Positions 23,020 through 36,435 of a DNA stretch of 64,000 nucleotides are shown here, piece by piece. Origin of the DNA: Liolophura sinensis. Lineage: Eukaryota; Mollusca; Polyplacophora; Chitonida; Chitonidae. Under the pieces are notes generated by a model, which saw nothing but the letters and a program-made list of their open reading frames with translations, did not search any database and was not told the DNA's origin. The stretch lies in the NCBI RefSeq assembly GCF_032854445.1, contig NC_088300.1, forward strand, positions 54,536,984-54,600,983. The letters are read 5' to 3'. Each line of letters starts with the position of its first letter. Positions within the stretch are counted from its first letter, which is position 1. The position numbers and the translations under genes are program-made.

Positions 23020-23780
23020 GACTCCTGTGACGATTTGAATGCAGTGGACAGTTATTAGTTTCTAGTGTTGATTCTTATGAGCAGTTCCCATCATCCTTTG
23101 CCAGCGACGCTTTCACGGGTATTGAACACTGGCACTCTCCCTTGGATAAAAAATCAAACAAGGCCTTGCACTCGGGAAAACATTATTTTTCATTTCCTAT
23201 GATGAAATATTGTTGGAAGGATTCAGCCGCATCGCGTGACTAAATATTTGCCCAGATAAGATGCTGGGCTAATCATATTGAGCAAATTCAATAATGGTTG
23301 AGGTGGTAAAAAGCAAAGCCAATTTCTGTTGACTCTACACGACATGAACTGTGTAAAATTTGCTTGCCAATTTCATCCGATTTTGTTCTACTTCATTGAC
23401 AGAATAAATTCAGATTAGTTTTTTCTCCCCTGTGGAAAGCCCAGCCTCTAGCCTAACACTATTCATGACAGACATTGGACGTTGGCTGAACTGGCCTGTT
23501 GATGGCCCGGAAAGTGTGACGGGCTCAAATGTCATAAACCCCATTAGAGTTTTCTCGACAGGTTAGCTCCTGTAGTCGTCGCTGCGTCGTGGATAGGTCT
23601 CACAAGACCCCCTCAATTACCCCCAAAGGCAACCCTGCGTATCAATCATTCTTTACCATCCTTATTACTTTATGATTGCATCAGAGCTCTGCAGTCCCTA
23701 AAGCCCTGTCCTGAATTAGCTTTTATTACTGGAAAGGTAAACTAGCGTGACCCTCAGGCTGGGTTAAATACCCCCACAGC
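23020..23780. promoter_or_regulatory. Candidate intronic regulatory block
   Basis: GC-richer than its surroundings and without coding potential. It includes a GATA-type site (AGATAAG, 23254-23260) next to ggctaatcatattg and aattcaataatgg, which resemble homeodomain or bZIP sites. Conservation cannot be tested here. The call rests on composition and motif density in a giant intron. Confidence 0.25.
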
Positions 23781-26700
23781 TTCTAAAGTGAAAAACCATC
23801 GAAGACAAAAAATTCTATCAACTTACAGAAATGGATTTACTTTTATGCATATGGGAGTGGAATCTATTCCTGCACCCCCACATCTTTGCGGATAACAAAA
23901 ATGAAAATGTGTTTTCATATTATCCTTGATTATTGGAAATGATGCAATAATAGCAAAAAGTAATGCAATCTTAGTACCCAGTTAAACTGCTAGTTCAGTT
24001 ACTTGATTTTCTTTCACTCCTATCATAAACAGTAAAAGGAATAGATACATGTCTTGGCTTAATACCACAGTGACCATTTCATTTCAGCTTCACTTACAAG
24101 GACTAATAAAGGTTGCACGCTTTGCTCACCAAAAAAATACTACTTTCTGTTATCAAGTCCTTTGTTGGCTTATTTGTGGATATTTTAAAAGCATTTTTAG
24201 TGTAGAGAAAGGTAAACATTGGACTATTTCTGAAGCCTTCTTATAGGTATTTTGTGCAAGATGAAGACAAGGGTTTAGTAATGTAGACAACAGACTACTT
24301 GCATACACAAACATTTATTTTGGAAATTTTTAAAATAGCTTCTTATGTTTCTCAGTAGTGGACCTGATTGATTGCATGGGAAGAACAACAGTTTTGGGGC
24401 GGTTTGCAAAGAACAAACAGACTGATGTTATTTTTGTGGTAGCATAACCTGACAATGGAAATCTGCTCATACATGTGAATATTGCCGTACTCCACAGATT
24501 CTACATAGAACATGGTTTTTATAAAATAAGAGATAAATATGTTTTGACTGATTCTAATTATGTACTTCCAGTTGTTGTGCTTTCCAGCATATATATCATG
24601 ATGAAGATTGGAAATAGTATTATTAACCAGTTTTCAACATAATTGATGTAAATTGTTATTAATATCATGCAGAACGTCTTCAATCTTTGATCAGGACCTG
24701 ATCATGGCTGTACATTTATGTTTAGATGTGACAGTAATTGCAGAGGGAAACTAGGACTGTGTTAGTTCAAAGATGAGCTGATAGTTTTCAACTTTAAGCA
24801 GAAAATCTTCATATTTCAGCTGGTATGTGGATAAAACGATAGAGTAATTGACAGCTTATATACACCTCTAACTAACAACAAATTGTTTCATTTAAGAGAT
24901 TTAACATTTGAAAGTGACATTAAACCTATTCTATTTGTTTTCTGAATATCAGTTAGTGTGTATCTTGTTCTTATAGTGATTGATATACCTGTACATGAAA
25001 AGACTGATTAATAACTGGCTGGTCGGTATTAAACTACAGGTATCCACTAATGGCCATCTGCCCACACTTTGTCTTAACTTGATGCACCGTAGTGACATTT
25101 GTAAGTAATTAGTATTGGAAAATCAGATCTAACTGTTGCGCATAGATCAGGATATGAAGACACCAGCTGTTTTGTTACCTTTGCGTATCACAGACAAAAT
25201 AAATTATTAAGTCATATCCGAGTACAGGTGGCATAGCTTAAACGAAATCCATTTTCTTTGAATACTTGTCAGATATGAAACTGCTTAATACAAAATTTAT
25301 TAAAATCTACCTTGTTTCTGACAGTTTAACTATATCTTATATTGTGTGTAATAAAATAATGAAGATGTAGTGTTTTCTATGTTAACCCATGCTCTTTTGT
25401 AGGGAATATGTACTTAAAAAATTCACCTAGAGAATTTCATGTGCAAATTCCAAAGACATGTTTTTAACAGTTGTTGTTGTAAAGTGACATGACTTGGCAA
25501 ATTCCAGGGACATCTGTGATCAGCCAGCCAGGTGTTAATTTGTAATTTTCAAAGCTGAGAAACCTCTGATGGATTTCAACACGTTGCCAGGGAACTCCCG
25601 GAAAATACTAAGAGCCTAAGCTGTGTGGGTAATTAGAATGCTGCTCCAAGGTGTTGGAATTTCAAATTGTTTTTTCTGGTTGTAAGCATAATTATAGAAA
25701 GTTCAGCTCTGATTGAAAGCTTTTCCCCTGATGATGGCTGGTAATATCTCAGACATGCATCATAAATTGGGTAGTGAGCAAGTTCAGTACAGTAGGTGAG
25801 ACAATCTTAGGGATACTTATTGTGCTTTTGTAGATTTATTGTCTTTAACCTTCATGCATTGATGATTAAGTGATAATTGTTTCTTTTTTGCCAGGATTTG
25901 AGGCTGTAGACAATAGTATGAAGGACTTGATTACCAACAGTTCATACCCTAGCTAATTCTTAATCCACCACTGCAGCCAATATTTTGAAGCATTCTTAGA
26001 GAACTGTGGGCTGTAGAGAAATAGTTTGCACAGGAACATTCATCTTTAACATAAACAAATGATTTTCATAATCATTGTGTGCACAAGTTCTACTGAAAAA
26101 GTACTTTAGAGGTCGAAACAGTTGAGGATTTACAGCACATGTATATATCATTAACTAAGCCAGGATAGAACTATCAGACTTTATGTGTCCATTCTCATTG
26201 TCACTTTCCCCACCAAGCCTCCCATAAGTCTGACTCTGACATAGCTAAATCTGGCAGGAGTGGCCATAAGTCCTCAGTCTGGTCAACCTGACTTATAATC
26301 ACACTCTTGATGAGATTATGTGTGGTTGTCTTGCTCAACTTCTTTGGGGAAGCAAACCTTGGCTGGGAAGCTTTAGAAAGTTGATCCTGACTAAGGTGCT
26401 GAGATTCCTCTGGGGTAGAGAAAAGAGTTTGAGATCCACACATTTTCCCCCTTGCCACTCAGGATAGTTTAGAATCAAACAGACAAACCCACTTCACAAT
26501 GCTGACATGTGGACATTGCTTGGCAAGATTAGACTTTGCTTGCCACGTAAACTGGAGTCTACCCATCTGCTCTTGTGGGCTCACTGTACTCTTGTTTATG
26601 TATACCCTTCTATAAATTAATGCTGTATGTTTTCTGTATTACCCACCCAATAAAGTACTGTTTATAAGAACTGATAAGTAATGCAGTACATATCACCCCC

Positions 26701-27129
26701 TTTGACATTAGAGTATGGGTGAATGCAAGCCTTGTTAGCTGTTAAGGAGGAGACTGGCAGGAGGCTGTGAGGGTCAGGCTTCTGTTTGATAGTCTGTAGA
26801 GTAGGGAGGTGCGGGAAGATGCGCACAGATTCTCAAACTCAGAGGTGTTAATGGGAAAGGGAGTGAACCCTGGCCAGAGTTTACAGCCAGCTCTATAATG
26901 ATGTAAACACTGGGCCAAGTTGTTTTTGTGTTAATGAGCTGATTTTTGTCCCTATTAGTGGTGCTGTGTGTATTTGGTGGAGGAAGGAATAGTTGAGGAG
27001 TTAATGCCTAACCTAGAGAACAACTGCATGAGCTCAAGAAGTCATTCAGCACTTGACAGTCTTGTAAACTCCGTGTCATGAATGCTGTTTAAAACTTTCT
27101 GTATTAAATCTAATATTCTAGTGTAATCA

Positions 27130-27620
27130 ATCCTCGTTAAGGTAGACCGGGACATGGCTTGCAGGGACCACTCTGCGGGCAGACTGGATGTTATCCTGGC
27201 TTGGTACAGCTTCTTGTGGTAACTAGCCCCAGTCTCAGCAGCGGTTCCTGGGACATCCCCTGGCTAGTTAATTGGGAGGAGAATGTTGGGGCTAGAACAG
27301 CAGGGCTCAGGCCTGCCAATGATCTCCATCTCTCACACAAACCAGGCTTTATGCTCCCATGCCTCCTGCCTTTATCAGGTATCACCAAATCATAACTCTT
27401 AAGAGCCGCGCATTACAAACAAATTTTGTTGTAATTGCGGCGAGGTTGACTTTACGTGTACTGGTTAGTGGAAGTCTGGGAGCTCAAGTCACTGTCTAAT
27501 GAGCAATCGGAGGGCCCCAAGGCGAGGCCGGGCTAATTAGCCTCTTCCCCCTGAGTGTTAAAACTTATGACTGCCCACTAATGAGTCTCATTATAAACCC
27601 TACTTTCTTTCTAACATATT
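27130..27620. promoter_or_regulatory. Candidate intronic regulatory block with homeodomain palindrome
   Basis: Contains the perfect 12-bp palindrome GGCTAATTAGCC (27531-27542), flanked within about 80 bp by ctaatgagc, ctaatgagtc and ctcattat, all TAAT-core homeodomain sites. The sequence around it is GC-rich (agggccccaaggcgaggccg). No open frame has recognisable features. Enhancer function is inferred. Confidence 0.3.
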
Positions 27621-30600
27621 ATTCACTGTTTGAAATGGCAGACTTATTTCACACTTAGTCAGACTTGGCTGATCTTTGCTGAAGCTCTGCATGCCCATTC
27701 TTGTGACCAAAAGTCCTGCTGGCGCAACCTGTGCTACAGATTGAATGTATGTCCACGTAAGCTAAATGCACTGTTCAGACAAATGAGAAGAGACAGACCC
27801 TTGCAGTGAGGCAGTATCTGAAGGTATGTGCGACATGACTTGTCATAGTTCACGTGTTCAGGTAAAACCGTCTACTAGTGCAACTTTGAAAGGACTGGAT
27901 GAAGCATGTATATTTAAAGGATGTATTCTCTATCTGTTAATGTTAAATGAGGGAAAATATTGTATTTTTGACTTTTCTGTTGATATCTTACTCAGAATTG
28001 TTTTCAAAACATTGAAGCCAAACAGCCTTCAAAATGGATAAAAGAAGGAAATCAGCGTTTAAGATCAAATTGTAAACATGTTCACCTTAAACCGTGCCAA
28101 AAATATGTAAATTTTATCTGATAGTCAGCATTCCAGTTAGTATTGACCGGATTACAGGCCCACTTGGATCCTTTTATCTTTCATATGTTCTATTTATATA
28201 GTTTAAATTAGCAATTTCACTCTGTAATAATCTTATGCAATATGTTTTGTAGTAAGTGCAAATATGAGGTTAGTTTTGAGATAAATATCAAATGAGTATG
28301 TCAGTTTATTTTGCCAGTCTTATTTTGTGGGGTACAGCATCAGGGCTATTGGGTGCACTAGCAGAACTAATTTATTGCTGAATTTAAAATCTGTGATCTT
28401 AATCGGATGGTATAAAAAAAAAATATATATATATATAATACAAGCTGTCGTCCTCTTTCCCTCTCTTTCCTCTTTGGATAGTAGTTTATTCTCTTTACTG
28501 TTTTTTAATAAGTATCCTTATTACCACAGAGAAGTGGAATATGTCTCTGAACAAAACAATTTACATATTAAATCAATCAGAATGTGTTGTAGAGCGTATT
28601 TAAAATTAGCCCCTTGACCTTAAACGACCTTCAAAGGGTTATATTATGTGTCAGATGACAAAATCAATGGAAGCAATCATTTGGCCTGTTTAAAGCAGCA
28701 GTAACTCTTTTCCGCCAATCTCATTGTTTGTGCATTATAGCTTTAAGATGGATTATCTGTGTTTGATCCAGCAATTCAGTATGTGTGTTCTAATTTAAAA
28801 TTTATTTATACTGGTACATTCTTCATCAATCTGAGAACAGTTTCGTACCATATACATTACACGTACTTATGTGTGCCTGCATGTATACACCTTAAATTTA
28901 CTGTATTAAATAGTATTAAATTGAAAGTATTCCTATTTGTATAGAACAAAGCCATCCCACGATAGATACTGTAATTCATAATCACTTACTTTTTTACATG
29001 TCTGTTCTGCTTTTATTGATGTCCTATATTTGTTGTTAACTGCTTTCTATACTGGATAGTTTTATACCCAAACATAAATGTGGTGTATTCTTATTGAACT
29101 TAATAGGAGTGATTTGTCCAAATTCACTATAGGTGTAGGTGTAGGTGTTATCTTACAGTCTTTGCAGGACAAATTATACCAAAAGTCTGAATTCTGTTCC
29201 TGTTATCCAACTAATTTTGCTTTGGTTATTATACCCAAAACCTGTAATTTGGTGTATTAGTGCCAATGTTGCCGGGGTACTATGCCCAAATCTTGAATTC
29301 CATGCTTCATTTTACTGACTTAGATTGTAGTCAGCTCAACTGTAGACCATGTTCTTTGTAGGTAGATTCCCTTCATTAGTCTGTCTTACTGCTGGCATTA
29401 TCACAAGACTGGTTTTTATGCATGTATTCATTTCATGTCACGTCGTCCGAGTAAATACCTGTGATAATTCCTAATTTGTCATTGATTACCTGTGCAATTA
29501 ATGGACATTTGGATATGTGATATTGTGATTGATTGTATGTTGTTGCTTCACTATAAAGGCAATATTGTTGTAACCTCTGTTAATTTTGTTGCCTTTATTT
29601 TTGTCTATGGGTGTGCCTCACCAACTTTGCTGAAAAAGTTTGGGAAGAATTTGGATGAAATTTTGCGAACAGGTTCTACTTGGGCTTAGGAGCAATCTGT
29701 GATAGGATTCATCATGTTTGATATTTTTTTTTTCTCTTGTATTTGATTGAGGCAAGTATGGATACAAATAAGTTTTTCAAAATGCATCTACAATGTATAT
29801 ATAGTCTTTGTAAAAACGAATTTTGAGGGGAATGAAGTTTCCATTGGAAGAAATATTATTTGTGAGATTAAAAAGTTGTGGGACTAGCAGTTTCATAAAG
29901 TGTATTGAAAAACCTTACAGTTGTAAGAAATCATGTTTTGTACGGATAACCATGCATACCTTCAAGACACATAAAGAAGGATTGTGATTAAATGATGAAG
30001 TATGAAGAAATTGGTGATGTTTCATTTTGAGTGTTGACCACAGCAGCACAAAGCTATGATTATGCTAGAGGGCGTCAGCTTGTGGACAGCCTGGTGAGTG
30101 CATGTAGCCACTAAGGCTTCTCCAGACATTAGACAATTTAGTATTCATAGAAATTCATGAAATGTGGTGAGATATGTGATGGATATGGGGAATTGTGGTG
30201 GCCGGTGTAATTAGGCCTGGATTTTCTCCCCAATTAACCACTGCTCTATCCAAGCTCCAACTATTAACACCAACTGTTTAGGTTATCTGTTAAGATGGGT
30301 CCGTGAAATAGTGCCTGGATCATTCCTCCTCAAATATGACTGGAACTAGATCTGCATTTATGATTACATGCCTGTTACATTTGCATGTGTAAATTACAAG
30401 GATTTCATCAGCAATCCTTCACAATCGCTGCCTCATATTTTGGTATGTCAACATGCATCAATTCATAATTTTTCTCTCGATGCGTGTGTCATAATAGCAG
30501 TAGCCGAATAAATCGAGTGGAACTCCACGTCATGATTTCAACACAATTGAAGAGTGAGTGTGACTGAAGGTTTCAGTGTAGTGTGGATGCTTGGACATGG

Positions 30601-32657
30601 ATAGCTGTAACATAAGACAGACCTGACGACAAACATGGGATAACTGAAAGATTTTGATGTGACATAGTCTTGGGAAGAGGCTGTGATCCTGGTTAGAGAG
30701 TGAGTACATGGCCATGTATACATAAACACCTGTAAACACTTCATCTCAACGTAAAAAAGCAAACTAGTAAGTCCAGTCTTTAAGTGAAAGGAATAGAGAA
30801 AAAAATGGTTTGTAAGCTACACTTTTATTTATTAGCGTAAAAAGTACTTAGATATATGTGTTTAACAATTTGTCCGTGTAATGAAGCCAAAATCATAACT
30901 CATCACACATAATTAATGTCAAACGATTATAGGGGGGAAAACATGGTGTCATATTGTCAGTCATGGTTGTACTTTTGTTATTGTGTCTAATATAATTCTT
31001 GTAGTTTGACATAGATGGCACTGACACAAACAGTATAAATACATGTTTATTGCATGTGAGTGGTAGTGTACAAAAGTTAAATATATCCATGTAAGTATAG
31101 ATATCATGTCTTATGTCATTGGGCTTCTTTGCACATTAAATTATTCATGGTTTCTCAGAACGTATACCCTAATTCCTCAACCTTTTAACATGTAAAAGAG
31201 CAACTTTCCGTGCAATTTAGTTCATGCAGCTTTTATTATGTTCAGAATGGTCTATCAGTGCTAATGTGCAGGAGGGTTGAAATCAGGTACGTGCTTTGAA
31301 CAAGATAACTTGATAATCTCTGCACCCTCATCAGATTGACGTTTGTAGGTAAATTACTTAACAAGCTTTTCTTGATCTTGGACTTCCACTATGCACATGT
31401 CATCATAGCTTCACCTTTGCACTACAGCGTTAACTTTACCTATGCTGATTCACAGGTTGTGTATTTGTTGTCAAATGATGAATGTTGATGTTTTTTTTTT
31501 TAAATTTTTTCCCCCTTTTAAACTTGTTTTCGTTGTAAGAGTGAATAGCTGTGTGCTTAATGTAGTGGTTGAAAGTTCATGAACTATATCAATAGGTACA
31601 GCTTTTTCATGAATGCCCAATTAGTGTTGTGAACGCTCTGACATAAGGGAAAAAAACTAAAGTGGAAATAATTTTATTTGTGACTGCTTAGCGGTGTCTG
31701 TTTTCTTATTTGTAAATTATCATGTTGAAATATACAGGCTTGACAAGTTATCAGAGAAAAGTGACTCAACTGGAAAATGAATTTCAATTAAAAGCAGGAT
31801 TTCAAAAAAAAAGATTGTAATTGTTCATCTAGTGATAACAATCAGTGTAATTAATGGCTAAAAGTGTTGTTCGAGTTTTTGTCTTAATTAACTAACTCTA
31901 AAATCTGGCCAGGCTGTTTAGTGCAAAGCGTGTGGCAGGCTTATAGTGTAACATGGCTCAGAGTTATTATGACTGTACAAAGATTATCACTGACTTCACA
32001 GACTTATAATCATGGCAAGTGATCCCTTCTTCATCCACTGGTAAGTAGAAGAAGCAGAGGTTACTCATCTGCCCCCTGAGAGTGTATAGTGAATACTTTT
32101 TAGATGTCATTTCCATGTGCTGTACAAGCGTAAGGAGGCTATATTTTGTATGTTAATGGATCCAGTGTTATTCATGATCTTAGACTCCATGTTAAGCACT
32201 TCACTCTACTGTGTGTCCCTGCCTGCCATTGAGGCAGTGGCTTTCCATATACATTTTAAACAGATTACGCAGCTTTGGTACATGTATGTTTTTAGGAAAA
32301 GCTTGTTTGTATTTTAAATGTGTTGCCAGCAGATCTTAGGAAAAAAATGTGTCAGATAGATCAGACTGCAAGCTGGCAGCCTAATGGCAACCTTGTTTTT
32401 GTGATTCATGCATTGAACATTTCAGTTCTTGATCTGAATGTGTATTATACACTTCACTGGATACATTTAGTGTATTTTTCCAGAATAAAGGCAATACTGA
32501 AAACTAAGGAAGTTTAATTTTCACATTTGGCATATTCATATTTTTGTATGTTCATTATTTTAACAGGAAGTATATGTATTTATAGATATAGATGCACAGT
32601 CCTAAATGTATTCTGGTATACAATAGCACCAATGTAATTCTATTAACTATTTTATGC

Positions 32658-32721
32658 ATTTATTTGTTTGATTGGTGTTTTACGCTGTACTCAAGAATAT
32701 TTCACTTAAACGACAGCAGCC
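32658..32721 (-). mobile_element. SINE 3'-tail fragment
   Basis: On plus it reads tttatttgtttgattggtgt, tttacgctgtactcaagaat, atttcacttaaacgacagca: the complement of the family 3' end. The core and tRNA head are absent (5' truncation). Confidence 0.85.
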
Positions 32722-35489
32722 CTTATACTATATGTATATTATGTAACTGGCTGGTATATTCCAAAATGGACAGCCCTTAAATGGAATGCTTCATTTTTTG
32801 TTTTGAGGTTAAATGTCATTATCTAACAACTTCAGTGTAAATTATTACAGACCTGTATGTTAATACATGTGTGTATTATTGATAATGTACAGCCAGGTCT
32901 TTGCTAAAGTGGTTAAAGAAAATTAAGTTTAAGTATGGGTCTGTACTTTAGATTTTGATGAATGGTCTGTATTAAACATAAATATCAAGGCTCTAGTCCA
33001 AAAAAAAAAAAGATTTTGTATGCTTTGGTTTCTTGAAACTTAAAGATGTTCACCTGTTTCCCTAGTTACCTTGACTGCATAATATACTGTGTACTAGAAT
33101 CATGTATTAATATTTGTACATCCTCTGAACAGGCCTTTGAAGGCCTGGAATGGCCGTATGTGACGTAATGGCTCTACACTTAGCTACAAAATGTGATGGA
33201 TTGTTCTTTAAAAAAAAAAATAAAACAGGCAAATTTTCTCTCATTCCTTTAAACTTTTCATAGAAATTGTCTTTTAAGAAACTAATCCACTTTTATTCCC
33301 TCGCCTTATGAAGTAAGAAGAGGTATTGTGAGAGGGGGATCAGATGCTGTCGGTGGCGGTGTTGGTGTCCAGTTTTTGACCAATCATAGGATTGCAGTGG
33401 ACACCAATAATACACAGAGAGCCAATCTTCAGTAGTACTTTGCATATCACAGACCAAGAATGTTTTTACCTCATAGCTCAACATTTTGCTCAGCTGTGCA
33501 CAGGGTTGCAATTGCCTGCCATAGTGCATGGATTGCCAAGTACACTTCACGATTTGTATATCAAAGACTTCTGTGGTGAAGTTATTCACTAACTCTAACA
33601 GTGTCTTTTACCACTACAGTGATTTTCAATTGTTTCACATATGATACTGCTCTGCAATCCTTATGCATATGGTAAGCAGTTGTAGTTGTGACAGTATGAT
33701 AATTTTGGCGAGATCTAATTTAATAATTGAAAGTCAATCATACTACTTCTTTTGGTTTAAAGGTCAATATTTGAATGTATCACATGACTTGAACATTATG
33801 CAGTTTTACAAACTGCTCAATCAGGCAAGCTACCTGTATTCTCTGAATGCCTTGTTATATTTATGATTTTGCTGATAATGTAATTTTTTTTATAGATGCA
33901 GTCTAGAAATTAAGTATGTCTTGTTGTGAAAGTGCATCTATAAAGCAAACATCTCATTTCTCTTAAGAAGAAATTAATTAAGCACTGATTTTTCTGCTTT
34001 ATTCTCTACCTATTAACACATCATGTTCTTGGTGCAGTTAAAAAGAATTAAATGGATAGATCCATATTCATGCATTCTAGCACATCACCAGTTTAATTGT
34101 TTTCTAATTATTATAAGCAACTGATAAAGGATAACAAAAGAAATTGAAAAGATGTTGTTCGGAATGTTTAAGAACATAATATTGGTACTGTTATCGGCCA
34201 TGTATGTATATATATAACCCTCCATGCATAAATGAAAGAGACTGACTATGCAAAATAGTGGTAACATATCTGTTTCGCATAATTGTTGGATGCATATCTG
34301 AGTTAAATTAGATGGGACTGTAGATTTCACAGAATATTTTTTTGTTTGAAATATTTACAAATTTTATGCATCAGAGTATATAGCACAAGACTGTAAAAAG
34401 CCCACTGCATTTTATACATTCAGATGTTCTTTTTTAAAATTAGAAAGACGATCATTTAATTGAATAATTGTTTGTAAGGTTTATTAGGTTGGGCTTTTAC
34501 CTGTTAATACTAATTATGGCACAGCTTTTTGTGATTATAAGAGTACTTGCTAAAGCTGGGTTATTTTCTGCAAAACTTCTGTGGGTAATGAACACTATAT
34601 GTGAGCATGTGAAATGTTATGTACATTTCGAAAAAAAATGTACCATGTATAATTTAACAGTGGGTTATATTTGAGGTTTTAGGAGAAGTTTATCACATAT
34701 TTTCTTAAAGCCTGCATGGGAAACTGTGTCAGTATTTTGTCCAGGTGTAATTTTTTGATGATGTCAGTGCTGCAAATGAAATCTGACCAATCATAATGAG
34801 GTGCTCATCATAGTCATGAAATGATTGGTTAGTAAATTTTGTTGACACTGGTAATTCCAGCGGCATTAGTGTCAAAAAATATAATACTCAGTCTGTCAGT
34901 TAACTACTAGGGGAAATTATTGATTTTTGTGAAGTTTCAGTATTTCCGGTTTCACACTAGTTCAGAATTTTTTAATTAAAACAATCTAATTTTCTGTGGT
35001 AAAGCTAGGTCATGTAGCTATTAGTCTTTTTTGTGGCATTTAAATTATTTATGAACAGTTTTATGTGTGAATTTACACAATGCATATTTAGGCCAAATTT
35101 ATTCAGTTTTATTAATATTGTATATTTTTTAAAACGTTAGGGGGGAAATAAGTGGAGAGCTCCTCTATTGCAGTTTCATATGAGAAATGAAATTATTAGG
35201 TTGCTTAAACAGGGTACAAACCTGCTTTTTGATACAGGAAAAGGCATACAAATCAGAGTAATGTTCATAGTAAGTGACATGTCAAGAAAGAACATAATGA
35301 ATTGGGAGGCATCAAGAGGTCTCATTATATCACAAGACCATTATGAATGATTTTTTTTTTGCTACAAATTAAAATTCTTTATTGCAGTTTAGGTTACCTA
35401 GGTACAAATTGACGGGGGAAGTCCTATGTTTTTGTCACGAAAGCGACATTAGTCTTTGACAAGAACCAGTAATAAAGCAAGCCATATTT

Positions 35490-35960
35490 AATGGATCTAA
35501 ATTTCGTAAAAGAGTTTTTTGTTGGCCTGTTGCTGCTCCAGCCTTTTAAAGCATTCGCTAATTGAGTTTGGGTTAGTTGGAGAAAAGCTGAAGCGGTTGC
35601 CATTTACAGCAATAAAAGCTGAATTAGTCCAGCCCTGGTGTGTTATGCTAATAGCCCTCAGTTTGCCCATATCCCTGCACAAAAGGGCCGTTTGCCTTTC
35701 ACTGGCACTTTACATGGTTCGTGAGCTCTGTTGTGCTGCCACTCTGAAGCTGATCCACTCTGGCCAATTACAAGCTGTTATTTAGCCTGTATCCGATTAA
35801 ACGGCCCTCTTCACACAGGTGTTGGGCGGGGAGGGGCTGTTGTCTGATAAATAATCCCATCGTTTGACAGTCCCTTATAACCGGGTGACAATAAGGCCAT
35901 CCAAGACAGCCCATAACTTTACAATTTTTACTCTCAACTCCGTGATTTGTGTGCTCAATT
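35490..35960. promoter_or_regulatory. Candidate intronic regulatory block upstream of exon 2
   Basis: Denser in GC than its flanks and rich in TAAT and ATAAA cores: CTAATTGAG (35558-35566), CAATAAAAG (35610-35618, like a posterior-Hox or Cdx site) and tatgctaatag. It lies about 0.4-0.8 kb before exon 2. No coding signal was found. Function is inferred from motif clustering. Confidence 0.28.
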
Positions 35961-36327
35961 GATAGATATGTCTTCTTGGAGAATGTTTTAACCTGAAGAA
36001 TGTTGCCTACTGTATGGCTAATCTCCCTTGTGTATGAGGTAGCCCCTTTCTATCACAGGATCACTTAGAAAGGAACACACGACATGCGTGCGTTCAGCTG
36101 GCACAGTTTACAATCCTCTTTCCTTGGGTCATTTGTGTGAAAACGTCATGTTTTAAACCTTAAACATTGAAGTCGAGCGTTGTTTTACATATTGTGTTTT
36201 GTGCAATTTTGGATGTTACTGACGTTTCTGTGGTGTAAAACCTTCAGGTAGACACAGGAAAATATTACTAGCAGTTTTCACAAGATTTCATGTCTATTTA
36301 TTGTTAATTGTTTTTTTGTGTTGATAG

Positions 36328-36435
36328 AACAAACTGAAGTCGAAAACCTGGAGATAAACCAAATAAAACAAGAAATTGCTGACACTGAAGAGATTGAGGA
36401 CAGAGTTGAGCACCAGCCGGGACAGGACACAGAAG
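36328..36435 (+). CDS. Second coding exon, Glu-rich with SUMO-type motif
   Basis: The exon is 108 bp (36 codons) with acceptor ttttttgtgttgatag and donor GAAG|GTAGGT, phase 1 on both sides. Joined to the first exon it continues EQTEVENLEINQIKQEIADT, then EEIEDRVEHQPGQDTE. Thirteen of 36 residues are acidic and only two are Lys or Arg. Spaced Leu, Ile and Val suggest an amphipathic helix. IKQE fits the SUMOylation consensus (hydrophobic-Lys-x-Glu), frequent in transcription regulators. Being phase-symmetric, the exon could be skipped without a frameshift. The other frames have no comparable splice-bounded reading. The family is not recognised. Confidence 0.65.

Larger units (their letters stand above)
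14421..36327 (+). other. Intron 1, about 21.9 kb
   Basis: Bounded by GTAAGT at 14421 and ttgtgttgatag at 36327. It contains SINE tails, the 48-bp satellite and several candidate regulatory blocks. The remainder is AT-rich sequence without exons that could be supported on either strand; the small open frames have no family features. A short (AT)n run lies at about 28424-28437. Confidence 0.55.

Noticed and set aside
26201-26458. 85-codon minus-strand open frame with several Trp and Glu residues
   Set aside because: No recognisable domain, no suitable splice sites, and length within chance expectation.
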